From assembly GCF_003019675.1 (NCBI RefSeq), contig NZ_CP028105.1, positions 2,620,282 to 2,684,281 of the forward strand: a stretch of DNA of 64,000 nt. Direction: 5' to 3'. This DNA is from Fusobacterium ulcerans. GTDB taxonomy: Bacteria; Fusobacteriota; Fusobacteriia; Fusobacteriales; Fusobacteriaceae. Under the pieces are notes generated by a model. That model was not told the DNA's origin, did not search any database, and saw nothing but the letters and a program-made list of their open reading frames with translations. Both the position numbers and the translations under genes were made by a program. Within the stretch, counting starts at the first letter, position 1. Every line of letters begins with the position of its first letter. Positions 27,116-35,344 of the stretch are shown here, in pieces.

Positions 27116-27327
27116 ATGGAAAGAAGGATAGGGGAAATTATAGAGATAAATGGGAAAAAATATAAATGTGTAACAGAAGGCAGTTGTGGAGAATGTGCAT
27201 TTGAAATGCTATGTATCATTTTTGTGTAGAGCATGCAGAGATAATAGGAGCTTGCTCTAAAAAAATCAGAACTGATAGGACAACAGTTAATTTTGTAGAA
27301 ATAGGAGGTAAAAATGAAAAATTGTAG
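27116..27327 (+). pseudogene. Cys-rich phage protein split by a frameshift
   Basis: The first frame (27116-27229) codes for 37 residues including C-V-T-E-G-S-C-G-E-C-A-F-E-M-L-C, then meets TAG. If the reading frame moves back one base at 27214, translation continues Y-H-F-C-V-E-H-A-E-I-I-G-A-C-S-K-K-I-R-T to TAG at 27327, completing the usual layout of small phage proteins with spaced Cys pairs and an R-x-D-x-T-x-V-N-F-V-E-I ending. So this is a single-base loss, a sequence error, or a frameshifted gene. GGAGGA precedes the ATG. Function of the family unknown; zinc binding is likely. Confidence 0.65.
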
Positions 27328-27781
27328 CATACCATCGCAAGAATTAGAAAGAAGCATGGACTTACAAGTTCACGTGATGACAATAGGAGAAGCTCTTAGA
27401 AATGTAGAGGTTATAGATGAGCTTGATGATGGAAGAAGAGAAAAATTACATAATATTATTAACTGGAATAAAGAAATGCAAAAGAGTTTTATAAAGGATC
27501 TTGAAATAATAATAAAAAATTGTGATGATTCTATATGTGATATGGAAATTACTTTAAAAAATATGACTAAGAATCTTTTAGAAAAACAAAAAAAATTCAT
27601 AGATCAATTCAATAAAAGCATAGATGATGTGCTAAAACAAGAACTTGAATACGAAAAAATAGATGATAATACAAGATGTTACTTAATAAACTACACAGAA
27701 GATTGCAGAGAAGAATTGAAAAATAAAAATTCTGAAATAGAAGCAAGAATTATTCTTGAAAGAATGGCTAAAAATGGTTAA
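27314..27781 (+). CDS. Early phage coiled-coil protein, unknown
   Basis: 155 residues, rich in Lys/Glu/Asp/Ile with heptad character over about 60-110 (M-E-I-T-L-K-N-M-T-K-N-L-L-E-K-Q-K). AGGAGGT ribosome site at the end of the split Cys-rich gene, whose second frame overlaps its start. No family recognised. Confidence 0.55.
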   Translation: MKNCSIPSQELERSMDLQVHVMTIGEALRNVEVIDELDDGRREKLHNIINWNKEMQKSFIKDLEIIIKNCDDSICDMEITLKNMTKNLLEKQKKFIDQFNKSIDDVLKQELEYEKIDDNTRCYLINYTEDCREELKNKNSEIEARIILERMAKNG

Positions 27782-27941
27782 ATGTCCTGAATGTTCCAAT
27801 AAAATGAGAGCATATTGCAGTAAGCTAAAAAAAGGAAGAAGAATTAGATATTATAAATGCAGCATCTGTGGAAGTAGTGTTCAAACTCTTACAACAAAAG
27901 TTGAAATAGAAAAGATAGTGAATCAAAATGTTGATAAATAA
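27774..27941 (+). CDS. Small zinc-ribbon protein (Ogr/Com-like layout)
   Basis: 55 residues from ATG 27774, overlapping the previous stop. Two Cys pairs, C-P-E-C near the start and C-S-I-C-G about 25 residues later with an intervening basic stretch K-K-G-R-R-I-R-Y-Y-K, give a single zinc ribbon followed by a helical tail. Similar in layout to small phage zinc-finger activators, but not assignable to one. Confidence 0.6.
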   Translation: MVKCPECSNKMRAYCSKLKKGRRIRYYKCSICGSSVQTLTTKVEIEKIVNQNVDK

Positions 27942-27945
27942 AAAA

Positions 27946-28006
27946 GAGGTTACTGGAATAACCTCAGAATTGAAGCTTTTGAAATGTCCGTTTCATATCT
28001 TCAATT
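27946..28006 (+). ncRNA. Tandem RNA hairpins in the early operon
   Basis: Two adjacent hairpins between genes: GAGGTTA / TAACCTC with loop CTGGAA, then a compound stem AATTGAAG / CTTCAATT (8 bp) plus TGAAA / TTTCA (5 bp) around loop TGTCCG. A T-rich run follows the second. May be an attenuating terminator or processed RNA element. Confidence 0.5.
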
Positions 28007-28051
28007 TATTTTATCATATTTTTCACTGAAATTCAATAATGGAGGGAAAAT

Positions 28052-28156
28052 ATGACTATAAGTTATAAAGAGTTAGATAAATTAATAAAAAAATATGGAA
28101 ATAAAGCATACATAGTTGAGGTTTTAGAGAAAGAGAAAGGGGCAAATAATGGCTAA
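28052..28156 (+). CDS. Small early phage protein (34 aa)
   Basis: Reads M-T-I-S-Y-K-E-L-D-K-L-I-K-K-Y-G, charged and helical, with GGAGGG 6 nt before the ATG. It overlaps the start of the replication gene (ATGGCTAA overlap), implying translational coupling. No family recognised. Confidence 0.5.
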   Translation: MTISYKELDKLIKKYGNKAYIVEVLEKEKGANNG

Positions 28157-29081
28157 AAAATATGTTTGGTTAAAGCTAAAAGATGATTTTTTTCAACAGA
28201 AACCTATAAAAAAATTAAGAAAAATGACATCTGGAGGAGCTGTATACACTTTAATTTATTTAAAAATGCAGCTTTTATCACTTAAAGATGAGGGAAGACT
28301 TTATTTTGAAGGTGTAGAGGAAAATTTTATTGATGAAATAGCACTAGAGATAGATGAAACTCCAGAAGATGTTCAAATGACAGTTATGTATCTTCAAAAA
28401 AATCAATTATTAGAATTTGGAGAAATACCAGATGAATATATACTTCCTGAAGTAATTGGAAGTATTGGAAAAGAAAGTGCATCAGCTGAAAGAGTAAGAA
28501 AACATAGAGAAAAACAAAAGGTGTTACAAAGTAACAGTGGTGAAACAAGTTGTAACAATAAAACTATAATAGGTAACAAAAATGAAACAGAAGAGATTTT
28601 TATTAATAATGAAAACCTAGAAAAAATAAAGGTTTCAAGTGGGTTGTTACAATGTAACACTAAAGTAACAAACAGTAACACAGAGAGAGAGAAAGAGAGA
28701 GAGAAAGAGAAAGAGGAAGAGAGAGAGAAAGAGAAATTTTTTATTTCTCTCTCTCAAATAGAACATACAGATAAATTAAAAAAGTTAATGGAAATTATAA
28801 TGGAATCTACTAATACAAATAAGCATCAATTAAGTTTGGTATTTAAACCAAGCCTTTATCAAAAAAATATAGATGAAATTCTTTGGCAAATACATTCATC
28901 TGAGTACTTACAAGGCAAGGTTAAAAGAAAGCCCAATTTGAATACTTTTACGACCTCAGAACAGATAAATAGAATAATAGCAGGAGCATATAAAACTACT
29001 AAAAAAACTAAAACATCAGCAGGGATAAATGACTTACAACATGAAAATGAAAATGATGAGATACTAGATTTATTAGATTAA
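28149..29081 (+). CDS. Phage replisome organiser / DnaD-like replication initiator
   Basis: 310 residues. The N-terminal winged-helix domain matches the phage replisome-organiser family: K-K-Y-V-W-L-K-L-K-x-D-F-F, K-K-L-R-K, G-x-V-Y-x-x-I-Y-L-K-M-Q-L-L-S-L (1-50). A low-complexity hydrophilic linker (about 110-200, including a Glu/Lys/Arg repeat coded by a GA-rich tract) joins a C-terminal DnaD-like domain. It recruits the helicase loader encoded next, together starting phage DNA replication. Confidence 0.83.
   Translation: MAKKYVWLKLKDDFFQQKPIKKLRKMTSGGAVYTLIYLKMQLLSLKDEGRLYFEGVEENFIDEIALEIDETPEDVQMTVMYLQKNQLLEFGEIPDEYILPEVIGSIGKESASAERVRKHREKQKVLQSNSGETSCNNKTIIGNKNETEEIFINNENLEKIKVSSGLLQCNTKVTNSNTEREKEREKEKEEEREKEKFFISLSQIEHTDKLKKLMEIIMESTNTNKHQLSLVFKPSLYQKNIDEILWQIHSSEYLQGKVKRKPNLNTFTTSEQINRIIAGAYKTTKKTKTSAGINDLQHENENDEILDLLD
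28719..28755 (+). repeat. GA-rich tract and intragenic hairpin
   Basis: Inside the replication gene a purine tract of GAGA/AAGA units (28682-28735) ends in GAGAGAGAGAAA, perfectly complementary over 12 bp to TTTCTCTCTCTC at 28744-28755. Short-unit tracts like this can slip during copying. Confidence 0.7.
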
Positions 29082-29094
29082 AGCAGGAGGTAAC

Positions 29095-29904
29095 ATGGCA
29101 GATAAACCAGTATGCAAATACTGTGGTAAAGAATACAAAGAAAATCCATTTATTCCAAAAGAGCTGCCTGAATATTTTAAAGATAATATTAGATATATTC
29201 CTGACTGTGAATGTTTAGAAAAATTGAAAGAAAAAGAACTGAAAGAAGCAGAACTTAAAATACAAGCAGAGTGTAATAGAAATAGAATAAAAAAATATAA
29301 AGATATTTCTATTATGGATTTGAAGTTTTTAAATAGTACATTTGAAAAGGCAGATATGTCTATTCCTGTAATGAAAATGGCAAAAAAATATACTGAAAAA
29401 TTTATAGAAAAAGGAACTACTTTAGGCTTATTTCTTCATGGAAGAGTAGGAACAGGAAAAACTTTTGCAAGTGCTTGCATAGCAAATGAACTTATGGCAA
29501 GAGGAAAAACAGTTTTAGTTATGAACTTTGGATTATATCTTAATAAAATTAGAAGAGATTGGGCTGAAGCAGAAAGAGATGTACTTGATTATGTCCAAAA
29601 TTGTGACTTGTTAATAATAGATGATATAGGAGTTGAGGCTGTAACTGATTGGATGCAAGATAAACTGTTTACTCTCATAGACACAAGGTATAGGGCAGAA
29701 AAACCTATGATAGTGACAACTAATTTAGAACTTGACAATAGTTCTCTTACAGAAAGTCAAATAGAAAATAAATTATCTGTAGAGAGTAGATTTAATCCTA
29801 GAATATCAGATCGTATTTCAGAAATGTGCTATTCATTTGCAGTTGTAGGAGATAGTAGGAGAGCAGCAGAAACCAAAAATAAATTTAAAGAATTTTTAAC
29901 ATAA
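29095..29904 (+). CDS. dnaC: DnaC/DnaI-like helicase-loader ATPase
   Basis: 269 residues. N-terminal zinc-binding region (Cys7, Cys10, Cys38, Cys40), then an AAA+ core with Walker A G-R-V-G-T-G-K-T (116-123) and Walker B L-L-I-I-D-D-I-G (about 178), and an arginine-finger region R-I-S-D-R-I-S-E-M. This is the phage loader that places replicative helicase at the origin. 13 nt after the replisome organiser, with GGAGGT. Confidence 0.88.
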   Translation: MADKPVCKYCGKEYKENPFIPKELPEYFKDNIRYIPDCECLEKLKEKELKEAELKIQAECNRNRIKKYKDISIMDLKFLNSTFEKADMSIPVMKMAKKYTEKFIEKGTTLGLFLHGRVGTGKTFASACIANELMARGKTVLVMNFGLYLNKIRRDWAEAERDVLDYVQNCDLLIIDDIGVEAVTDWMQDKLFTLIDTRYRAEKPMIVTTNLELDNSSLTESQIENKLSVESRFNPRISDRISEMCYSFAVVGDSRRAAETKNKFKEFLT

Positions 29905-29917
29905 GGTGGGTGAAATA

Positions 29918-30433
29918 GTGAAAGAAAATAAATTAGAAAAATTAAAAAAGTTAAGAGCATTATCAGAGGATAGTTCAACAACACAGGCAGAAAGAGAATT
30001 GGCATATCAAAGATATATAGATTTTAAAGCTAAATATTCGCTTGATGATATTGAAAGTGAAGAAAGAACTGAGAAGTTATTTATCAGGGTTAAAAATGAA
30101 TATGAGGAAGAACTGTTAAATTATATAGCTTATAGCTTTGGAATAGATACATATAAAGAAAAAGGCTGCTCAAAGTTAAAAGTGGTATTTGTTATAAAAA
30201 GAAGTATTTATATTGCAATTGAAGATGACTATAATTTTCACAAAAATAATATTTTTTCAATATTAAGGGGAACTTTAGTAAAATATCTCCACACTCAAGT
30301 AAAACCTCCTATTCCAGTTACAGATGGAAATTATGTAAAAAATGATAAAAATTTTTTAAAAGCTTATTGGGGCAACGCTTGGTTAAATGATGAAGCATAT
30401 AGAAAAAAATTAAAATTAGAAAATAAATCTTAA
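29918..30433 (+). CDS. DUF2786-type phage protein
   Basis: 171 residues from GTG 29918 (preceded by AAGGTGGG; an in-frame GTG at 29906 lies within that site). The N-terminal segment K-L-K-K-L-R-A-L-S-E-D-S-S-T-T-Q-A-E-R-E-L-A is the DUF2786 signature common in phage early operons; the rest is a mixed alpha/beta domain. Function unknown. Confidence 0.65.
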   Translation: MKENKLEKLKKLRALSEDSSTTQAERELAYQRYIDFKAKYSLDDIESEERTEKLFIRVKNEYEEELLNYIAYSFGIDTYKEKGCSKLKVVFVIKRSIYIAIEDDYNFHKNNIFSILRGTLVKYLHTQVKPPIPVTDGNYVKNDKNFLKAYWGNAWLNDEAYRKKLKLENKS

Positions 30434-30448
30434 AATATGGGAGGAAAG

Positions 30449-31192
30449 ATGACAAAGCCAAAAATAACACTTATAGATAAAACTATTGCAATTGTGGGAA
30501 AGGTGATTTTAGTAAAAGCCAATAAAGGTGGAGTAGGCAAGAGCTGGATAACATTACAATTAGCACATGCTCTGGCTAAATTATTTGGTAAAAGAGTTAT
30601 TATTATTACATCAGACAATCAAAATAATATTCCACATTTTGCAGGAATAAAAAAATCTTTTAGCAAAGGGCTAGAACAATGGATAAAAACAGGTGAAGGA
30701 GATGTAGAAAAACTTAGAGAAAATCTTTATTATATACCTCTTACTGCAATAAATATTAATTCTGATGAAGCAGAAAACTTTAAAATTTTTATTGAAAGTC
30801 TTAGAGAAAGATTTGATTATATTTTTATTGATGCAACTCCTGTTTTGAATCTTGATGATGTATTTTTACAAGTTGCTGATCAGATTGTAATACCTACGTT
30901 TTTAGATGATGTTACAACTAGGAGTATAGCAAATATGTTGAAGAATACTGAACTTGAAAAAGTTAAGGCAATAGTACCTAATAGAGCAACAAGATGTAAA
31001 TTAGAAAAGGAATATTATAGCAAATTGGTTCAAGCTTTTGAAAATGAAAGCATCTATATATCATGTCCTATTAGTCAATCAGCTGTAATATCAAGATTGA
31101 TTGAAGAAGGAAAAACATTATTTGATATTTCTAAAAATACATCACAAACTTTTAGAGACATATTTATTAAAATAGTGGAGGTATTGAAATGA
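30449..31192 (+). CDS. Phage-borne ParA-like ATPase
   Basis: 247 residues from ATG 30449 (GGGAGGA upstream; an ATG at 30437 overlaps that site). Canonical deviant Walker A K-G-G-V-G-K-S (26-32), switch motif I-I-T-S-D-N-Q (where ParA has D-x-D-P-Q), Walker B F-I-D-A-T-P (about 132). Overlaps the next gene by 4 nt (ATGA), so the pair is coupled like parA-parB. Partitioning of a plasmid-like replicating form is possible, though an integrase is also present. Confidence 0.75.
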   Translation: MTKPKITLIDKTIAIVGKVILVKANKGGVGKSWITLQLAHALAKLFGKRVIIITSDNQNNIPHFAGIKKSFSKGLEQWIKTGEGDVEKLRENLYYIPLTAININSDEAENFKIFIESLRERFDYIFIDATPVLNLDDVFLQVADQIVIPTFLDDVTTRSIANMLKNTELEKVKAIVPNRATRCKLEKEYYSKLVQAFENESIYISCPISQSAVISRLIEEGKTLFDISKNTSQTFRDIFIKIVEVLK

Positions 31193-32199
31193 ATACAGAA
31201 TTAGACGCTTTTGCTGGAATAAAAGAAGCTATGGAAGAAAAAAAACGAGAAAATGAATATAAAAGCTCATTTGACTTTGAAAAATATGGAATTGCTAAAG
31301 CAGATCAAGAGTATGTTAGTAAGAGAGAACAAATTATATTTAGTAATGCCAAAAATTATTCAGAATCATTATATAACATCTGTAAGTCTTTATATGAAAT
31401 AAAAACTGTATTTAGGACTAAAGATACAGATGAAGAGTCAGGAACATTTGCAGAGTGGTATAAATGTGCTGGACTTAATAAAGATAAAGTATCTGAATTT
31501 CTTAAAAGGTATGAGCTTTATATGCTAGCTCCTGATAAGGCTCTTTACATATCAGGGCTATCTATCCCAGCTATAAAGTATTTGACTAGGAAGCAACTCG
31601 ATACAGAATTAAGAGAAAAGGTATTAGAACTTGAATTGAAAAAAGTTGAAGATATGGAAGAAATTATATCAGAGGAAGCAAAGCCAACAGATACAAAATC
31701 GCAACTTCCGAAAAAAGTAAATAATCATATAGTTAAGACATATAAATTTTATAAAAAAAGAATATCTACAGCTACATCATTAACAGAATTAGTAAAAGAA
31801 AAACAAAATATAAATGAACTTATAAAATCTCTAAAAGAATTACAAGACGAGATTGAGCAAAGAGAGAAAGCTAAAGAAAATGAAAATAATTTACAAATTT
31901 TTGATGAAGAATTAGAAGTTGAGTACAATCTTTCTAAAAAAAATGAAACGGATCAATTAGAAAAAGAAAAAAAAATCTACATTGATGATAGAGGCTGGAT
32001 ATTTTATGTTAGATCAGGGATAGGTGGGGAAGTTTTTAAAGCTTTTTATGCTAAAAACTATAAAGACTATAAAAGTGATTATAGATGTCATGCTGTAAAA
32101 TCTCTTGATTGGACAGATTCGATTGAAAATGCTCAAATAGCACTTGATGCTTATGCAAAAAGTAAAAAGATGAAAGTTTTAAAAGATGAGGAGAATTAA
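31189..32199 (+). CDS. Partner protein of phage ParA-like ATPase, DNA-binding candidate
   Basis: 336 residues. The N-terminal half contains a HTH-like pattern (C-A-G-L-N-K-D-K-V-S-E-F-L-K-R-Y near 100 and I-S-G-L-S-I-P-A-I-K-Y-L-T near 123) recalling DUF3102/ParB-like proteins; a coiled-coil stretch follows (190-245), then a small C-terminal beta-rich module starting R-G-W-I-F-Y-V-R-S-G. The 4-nt overlap with the ParA-like gene supports a functional pair. Not assignable to a named ParB family. Confidence 0.55.
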   Translation: MNTELDAFAGIKEAMEEKKRENEYKSSFDFEKYGIAKADQEYVSKREQIIFSNAKNYSESLYNICKSLYEIKTVFRTKDTDEESGTFAEWYKCAGLNKDKVSEFLKRYELYMLAPDKALYISGLSIPAIKYLTRKQLDTELREKVLELELKKVEDMEEIISEEAKPTDTKSQLPKKVNNHIVKTYKFYKKRISTATSLTELVKEKQNINELIKSLKELQDEIEQREKAKENENNLQIFDEELEVEYNLSKKNETDQLEKEKKIYIDDRGWIFYVRSGIGGEVFKAFYAKNYKDYKSDYRCHAVKSLDWTDSIENAQIALDAYAKSKKMKVLKDEEN

Positions 32200-32460
32200 A
32201 TGAAAAAACGTATAGAAAATATTGCAGGATATCAATCATCCGATTTTATACTAAGTTATAATACTAAAAAACAAAAATTTAAATTCACTTATTTATATAT
32301 TTTCGAGATAAAGGGGAAAAAAGTTACAATAATGAGTGGGGAGACATTAAAATCAAGTTATTTTGCTCCTTATGAAATGGTTTATGAAGGACAGAAATAT
32401 GTTAATCTTACACTGAAAGAAGTAAAAGCATTATTAAACATAGTGAGGGAGGCAGCCTAA
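32200..32460 (+). CDS. Small early phage protein, unknown
   Basis: 86 residues, immediately after the previous stop with AGGAG in its end. Beta-rich middle (K-F-K-F-T-Y-L-Y-I-F-E-I-K-G-K-K-V-T-I) and a helical tail. No family recognised. Confidence 0.5.
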   Translation: MKKRIENIAGYQSSDFILSYNTKKQKFKFTYLYIFEIKGKKVTIMSGETLKSSYFAPYEMVYEGQKYVNLTLKEVKALLNIVREAA

Positions 32461-32562
32461 ATGAAAAAAATATTTATTCAAATAGATGTTTATGCTGGTA
32501 TCTTTTCTAAAAGACCAGTTGATACTATGTATGAACTCATAGAGGTGGCAAATGAGTTATAA
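32461..32562 (+). CDS. Very small early phage protein (33 aa)
   Basis: Starts at the base after the preceding stop (GAGGGAGGC upstream), reads K-K-I-F-I-Q-I-D-V-Y-A-G-I-F-S-K-R-P-V-D and overlaps the next gene. Tight packing argues it is translated; no function can be given. Confidence 0.45.
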   Translation: MKKIFIQIDVYAGIFSKRPVDTMYELIEVANEL

Positions 32563-32728
32563 AATAGTGAATACATGTGATAGCTGCTGTTATTGTAATA
32601 TAATTGGATTAGGATGTGATGATACATTAATATACTTAAATAAATTATCAGAAAAATATAAAAAAGAAGTTTCTGTTTTCGGAAGTTGCGAAAAATATAA
32701 AAAGAATAACTGGAGAAAAAATGGATAA
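32552..32728 (+). CDS. Cys-rich small phage protein (58 aa)
   Basis: Six cysteines in the pattern C-D-S-C-C-Y-C ... G-C-D-D ... G-S-C-E, suggesting metal binding. GAGGTG upstream. Overlaps both the previous and next genes. Same style as the split Cys-rich gene at 27.1 kb but a different sequence. Confidence 0.55.
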   Translation: MSYKIVNTCDSCCYCNIIGLGCDDTLIYLNKLSEKYKKEVSVFGSCEKYKKNNWRKNG

Positions 32729-33497
32729 AATATTATATTTTTTTGAGAAAAACAATATAAAATATAAATTTTATGAGAAAGTAGAAAAGTTGGGATTAAG
32801 GAAAAATAATACAGTATCCAGTTATGGAATAATCTTAAGTCTATATAGCATAAAAAATAAAGAAAATAATTTTACTCTTGGAGTAAAAAGAACAGGTAGA
32901 CCACAATATATTTTATTTTCTGATAAAGAATTAGGAAATATTTTGATAAATGAAGCTAGTCAAGAAAGCTTCATAAGAGTATTTAAAGAAAAATATCTAA
33001 AAGGTACAATTGAAAATAAAGATCAAGATTTAATTAAGGACAAAATATTAGGAAATATATTAAAAACTCTTAGAATAAATTCAGGATTAAAAAGAAGTGA
33101 ATTTTATGAGAGGATAGATAAATCTGAAATAGCAGGTAGAAAGTATGAAGCAGGAACATTAAAAATACATCATGAAGTTATGTTTTTAGCTCTTTATATG
33201 CTTAATATAAAACTTGAAGAATACATAGGTATGTTTAATCATACTGACTATAAATTTAAGGATTTTTCTATTAATAAAATTTTAGATAAATACTTGAAAA
33301 ATTTAGAAAAAATAGATCTGAATGATTATGTTTCAGCTGATGAGATTGCTGAAATGTATAATTTAAAATTAGGTACAGCATATAGATTTATAAAAATTGC
33401 AAATTCAGAGATGCAGGAAGAAGAGGCAATAGTTTTAAAAGGCAAAGTTTATAAGAAAAAATTTAATGAAATATACAAAAGAATTAGGGAGGAATAA
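32721..33497 (+). CDS. Early phage DNA-binding protein with two HTH-like segments
   Basis: 258 residues. The middle part (about 105-170, I-L-K-T-L-R-I-N-S-G-L-K-R-S-E-F-Y-E-R-I) resembles an XRE fold and the C-terminal part (about 205-255, V-S-A-D-E-I-A-E-M-Y-N-L-K-L-G-T-A-Y-R) resembles an excisionase-type winged helix very similar in style to the next gene. Likely a regulator of integration or late expression. Confidence 0.55.
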   Translation: MDKILYFFEKNNIKYKFYEKVEKLGLRKNNTVSSYGIILSLYSIKNKENNFTLGVKRTGRPQYILFSDKELGNILINEASQESFIRVFKEKYLKGTIENKDQDLIKDKILGNILKTLRINSGLKRSEFYERIDKSEIAGRKYEAGTLKIHHEVMFLALYMLNIKLEEYIGMFNHTDYKFKDFSINKILDKYLKNLEKIDLNDYVSADEIAEMYNLKLGTAYRFIKIANSEMQEEEAIVLKGKVYKKKFNEIYKRIREE

Positions 33498-33499
33498 AT

Positions 33500-33700
33500 A
33501 TGGACTTTCTTAAAGCTGAAGAAGTAGCTGAAACATTACAAGTAGGAAAGAAAATTGCATATAAAGTTATTAGAAAATTAAATTCAGAATTAGAAGAAAA
33601 AGGATATGAAACTATAAGAGGAAGAATAAATAAAAAATATTTTTTAGAAAGATATAGATTGGATGAAGGAGGAAGAATGGATGCCAGCATTCAAAGATGA
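33500..33700 (+). CDS. xis: Excisionase-like DNA-binding protein (Xis)
   Basis: 66 residues, dominated by a winged HTH (F-L-K-A-E-E-V-A-E-T-L-Q-V-G-K-K-I-A-Y-K) followed by the wing R-G-R-I-N-K-K-Y-F. Size, fold and direct overlap (20 bp) with the integrase start fit an excisionase/directionality factor. Confidence 0.75.
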   Translation: MDFLKAEEVAETLQVGKKIAYKVIRKLNSELEEKGYETIRGRINKKYFLERYRLDEGGRMDASIQR

Positions 33701-34748
33701 TAAAACAAAAACTTGGAAGGCTGTATTTTATTATACAAATTATAAAGGTGAAAGATCCCAAACCACTAAAAGAGGTTTTAAAACAAAAAAAGATGCACAA
33801 GAGTATGAAAGAGAATTTCTTTTAAAATCAACCTTTAATTTAGGAATGACCTTTCAGAGTCTTTATGATTTATATATTGAGGATATGCAACCTAGATTAA
33901 GAGAACATACTCTTTTAACTAAAAAGAAAATTATAGAAAAAAAGATACTTCCTTTTTTTAAAGATATGACTCTTGAAAGTATAACTGCTGTTCGTGTGAG
34001 AGCATGGCAGAATACTTTATTAAATGGAGTTACTAGACATAATAATCCATATTCACAGACTTATATAAGAACAATATGTAATCAGCTGACAGCTATATTT
34101 AATTATGCAGTTAGATTTCATAGTATGAGAGAAAATCCCTGTCATCGAGCTGGGACAATTGGTAAAAAAAGAGCTGAGGAAAAAAATATTTGGACACCAG
34201 AAGAATTTGAAAAATTTGTAGCTTTAATAGAACATAAAATACCAAGTTATACAGCATTTCAGATATTGTTTTGGACAGGATTGAGAATAGGAGAATTATT
34301 GGCATTGAGCATAAAAGATATTGATTTTGAAAATAAAGCTATAGTTGTCAATAAAAGTTACCAAAGGTTAGGGAGTAGGGATGTGATAACTGCTCCCAAA
34401 ACTGAAAAAGGAAAAAGAACTGTTGATATTTCAGATGAATTATTAGAAATAATAGAAAAATATTTGAAAAGACTTTATAAACCTAAAAAGACAGATAGAC
34501 TTTTTCCTTATACAAAACATACTTTTGAAAATGATATGAAAGAATATGCTGTAAAAGCAGGAGTAAAAAAAATAAGACTTCATGATTTGAGGCATTCTCA
34601 TGCATCCTTTCTTTTTAACAATGGAATAGATATAATTACTATTGCATTAAGATTAGGACATGAAGAAGTACAAACAACACTTGAAACTTATACACATTTA
34701 TATAAAAAAGCTAATACAGAATTGAGGAATCTATTGAATAAAAAATAA
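33681..34748 (+). CDS. int: Tyrosine recombinase (phage integrase)
   Basis: 355 residues from ATG 33681 (AAGGAGGA 7 nt upstream; an ATG at 33663 precedes that site). N-terminal arm-binding AP2-like domain (K-T-W-K-A-V-F-Y-Y-T-N-Y-K-G), SAM-like core-binding domain, and catalytic domain with the Arg in T-G-L-R-I-G-E-L, the H-x-x-R box H-D-L-R-H-S-H-A-S, L-G-H-E-E-V and nucleophile Tyr in Y-T-H-L-Y. Complete and apparently active. It lies in the middle of the phage region rather than at an end. Confidence 0.92.
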   Translation: MPAFKDDKTKTWKAVFYYTNYKGERSQTTKRGFKTKKDAQEYEREFLLKSTFNLGMTFQSLYDLYIEDMQPRLREHTLLTKKKIIEKKILPFFKDMTLESITAVRVRAWQNTLLNGVTRHNNPYSQTYIRTICNQLTAIFNYAVRFHSMRENPCHRAGTIGKKRAEEKNIWTPEEFEKFVALIEHKIPSYTAFQILFWTGLRIGELLALSIKDIDFENKAIVVNKSYQRLGSRDVITAPKTEKGKRTVDISDELLEIIEKYLKRLYKPKKTDRLFPYTKHTFENDMKEYAVKAGVKKIRLHDLRHSHASFLFNNGIDIITIALRLGHEEVQTTLETYTHLYKKANTELRNLLNKK

Positions 34749-34786
34749 GTAGTTATTAAAATTTAAATTATATTGCATTTTTTTTA

Positions 34787-34817
34787 ATACTTTAATATAA
34801 TAATAATATTAAAGTAT
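34787..34817. repeat. Perfect 12-bp inverted repeat downstream of int
   Basis: ATACTTTAATAT and its exact complement ATATTAAAGTAT around a 7-nt loop. Lies between the integrase and the next gene, where an attP core, terminator or operator would be expected. Confidence 0.7.
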
Positions 34818-34833
34818 ATTCTAGGGAGAAATA

Positions 34834-35337
34834 ATGGGATTTTTTATTATTACATTAACAATTTTTAGTTTAGCAAGTTTAATTGCTTATAAATGGACAA
34901 TACCAATTAGAGATAATGCGTTTATAACAGTTTTGTCAACTATTCTTACTATCTTGAGTACAATATTGTCTTTAATAGTAGCTTGGTTTACTTTTCTTAA
35001 TAGAAGAGAAGTAAATGAGATGAAAAAAGCAGTTAGATTTGAAAAAATTAAAAATAATTTAAAAGAAATAAATTTTAAAACTTTTGCTCAAAAATGTAGG
35101 GGTGCAATAGATTTTAAGACAAGAAATGAATTGGCAGAAAAAAGTGAAATTGAAATTTGTGAACAAATATACGATATTTTAATTTCAATAGAAGATCATG
35201 AATTTAAATTGAAAAAAATAAAAGGATATAATAAATTTAAAAGTAATTGTCAAAAAAGAAATTTGGAGTTAAGTGAAGAAAATAAAAATACTTTATATGG
35301 GGTATTAGAAATTCTGGAAAAATATGAAAAGGAGTAA
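34834..35337 (+). CDS. Membrane-anchored protein, unknown
   Basis: 167 residues: two N-terminal transmembrane helices (about 3-20 and 28-52) and a charged cytosolic helical domain. AGGGAG ribosome site. Followed 7 nt later by another small gene. No family recognised. Location after the integrase suggests cargo. Confidence 0.55.
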   Translation: MGFFIITLTIFSLASLIAYKWTIPIRDNAFITVLSTILTILSTILSLIVAWFTFLNRREVNEMKKAVRFEKIKNNLKEINFKTFAQKCRGAIDFKTRNELAEKSEIEICEQIYDILISIEDHEFKLKKIKGYNKFKSNCQKRNLELSEENKNTLYGVLEILEKYEKE

Positions 35338-35344
35338 TTATATC

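Noticed and set aside
27205-27220. Programmed frameshift in the Cys-rich gene
   Set aside because: No X-XXY-YYZ heptamer or stimulating structure at the frame change; a mutation or sequence error is simpler.
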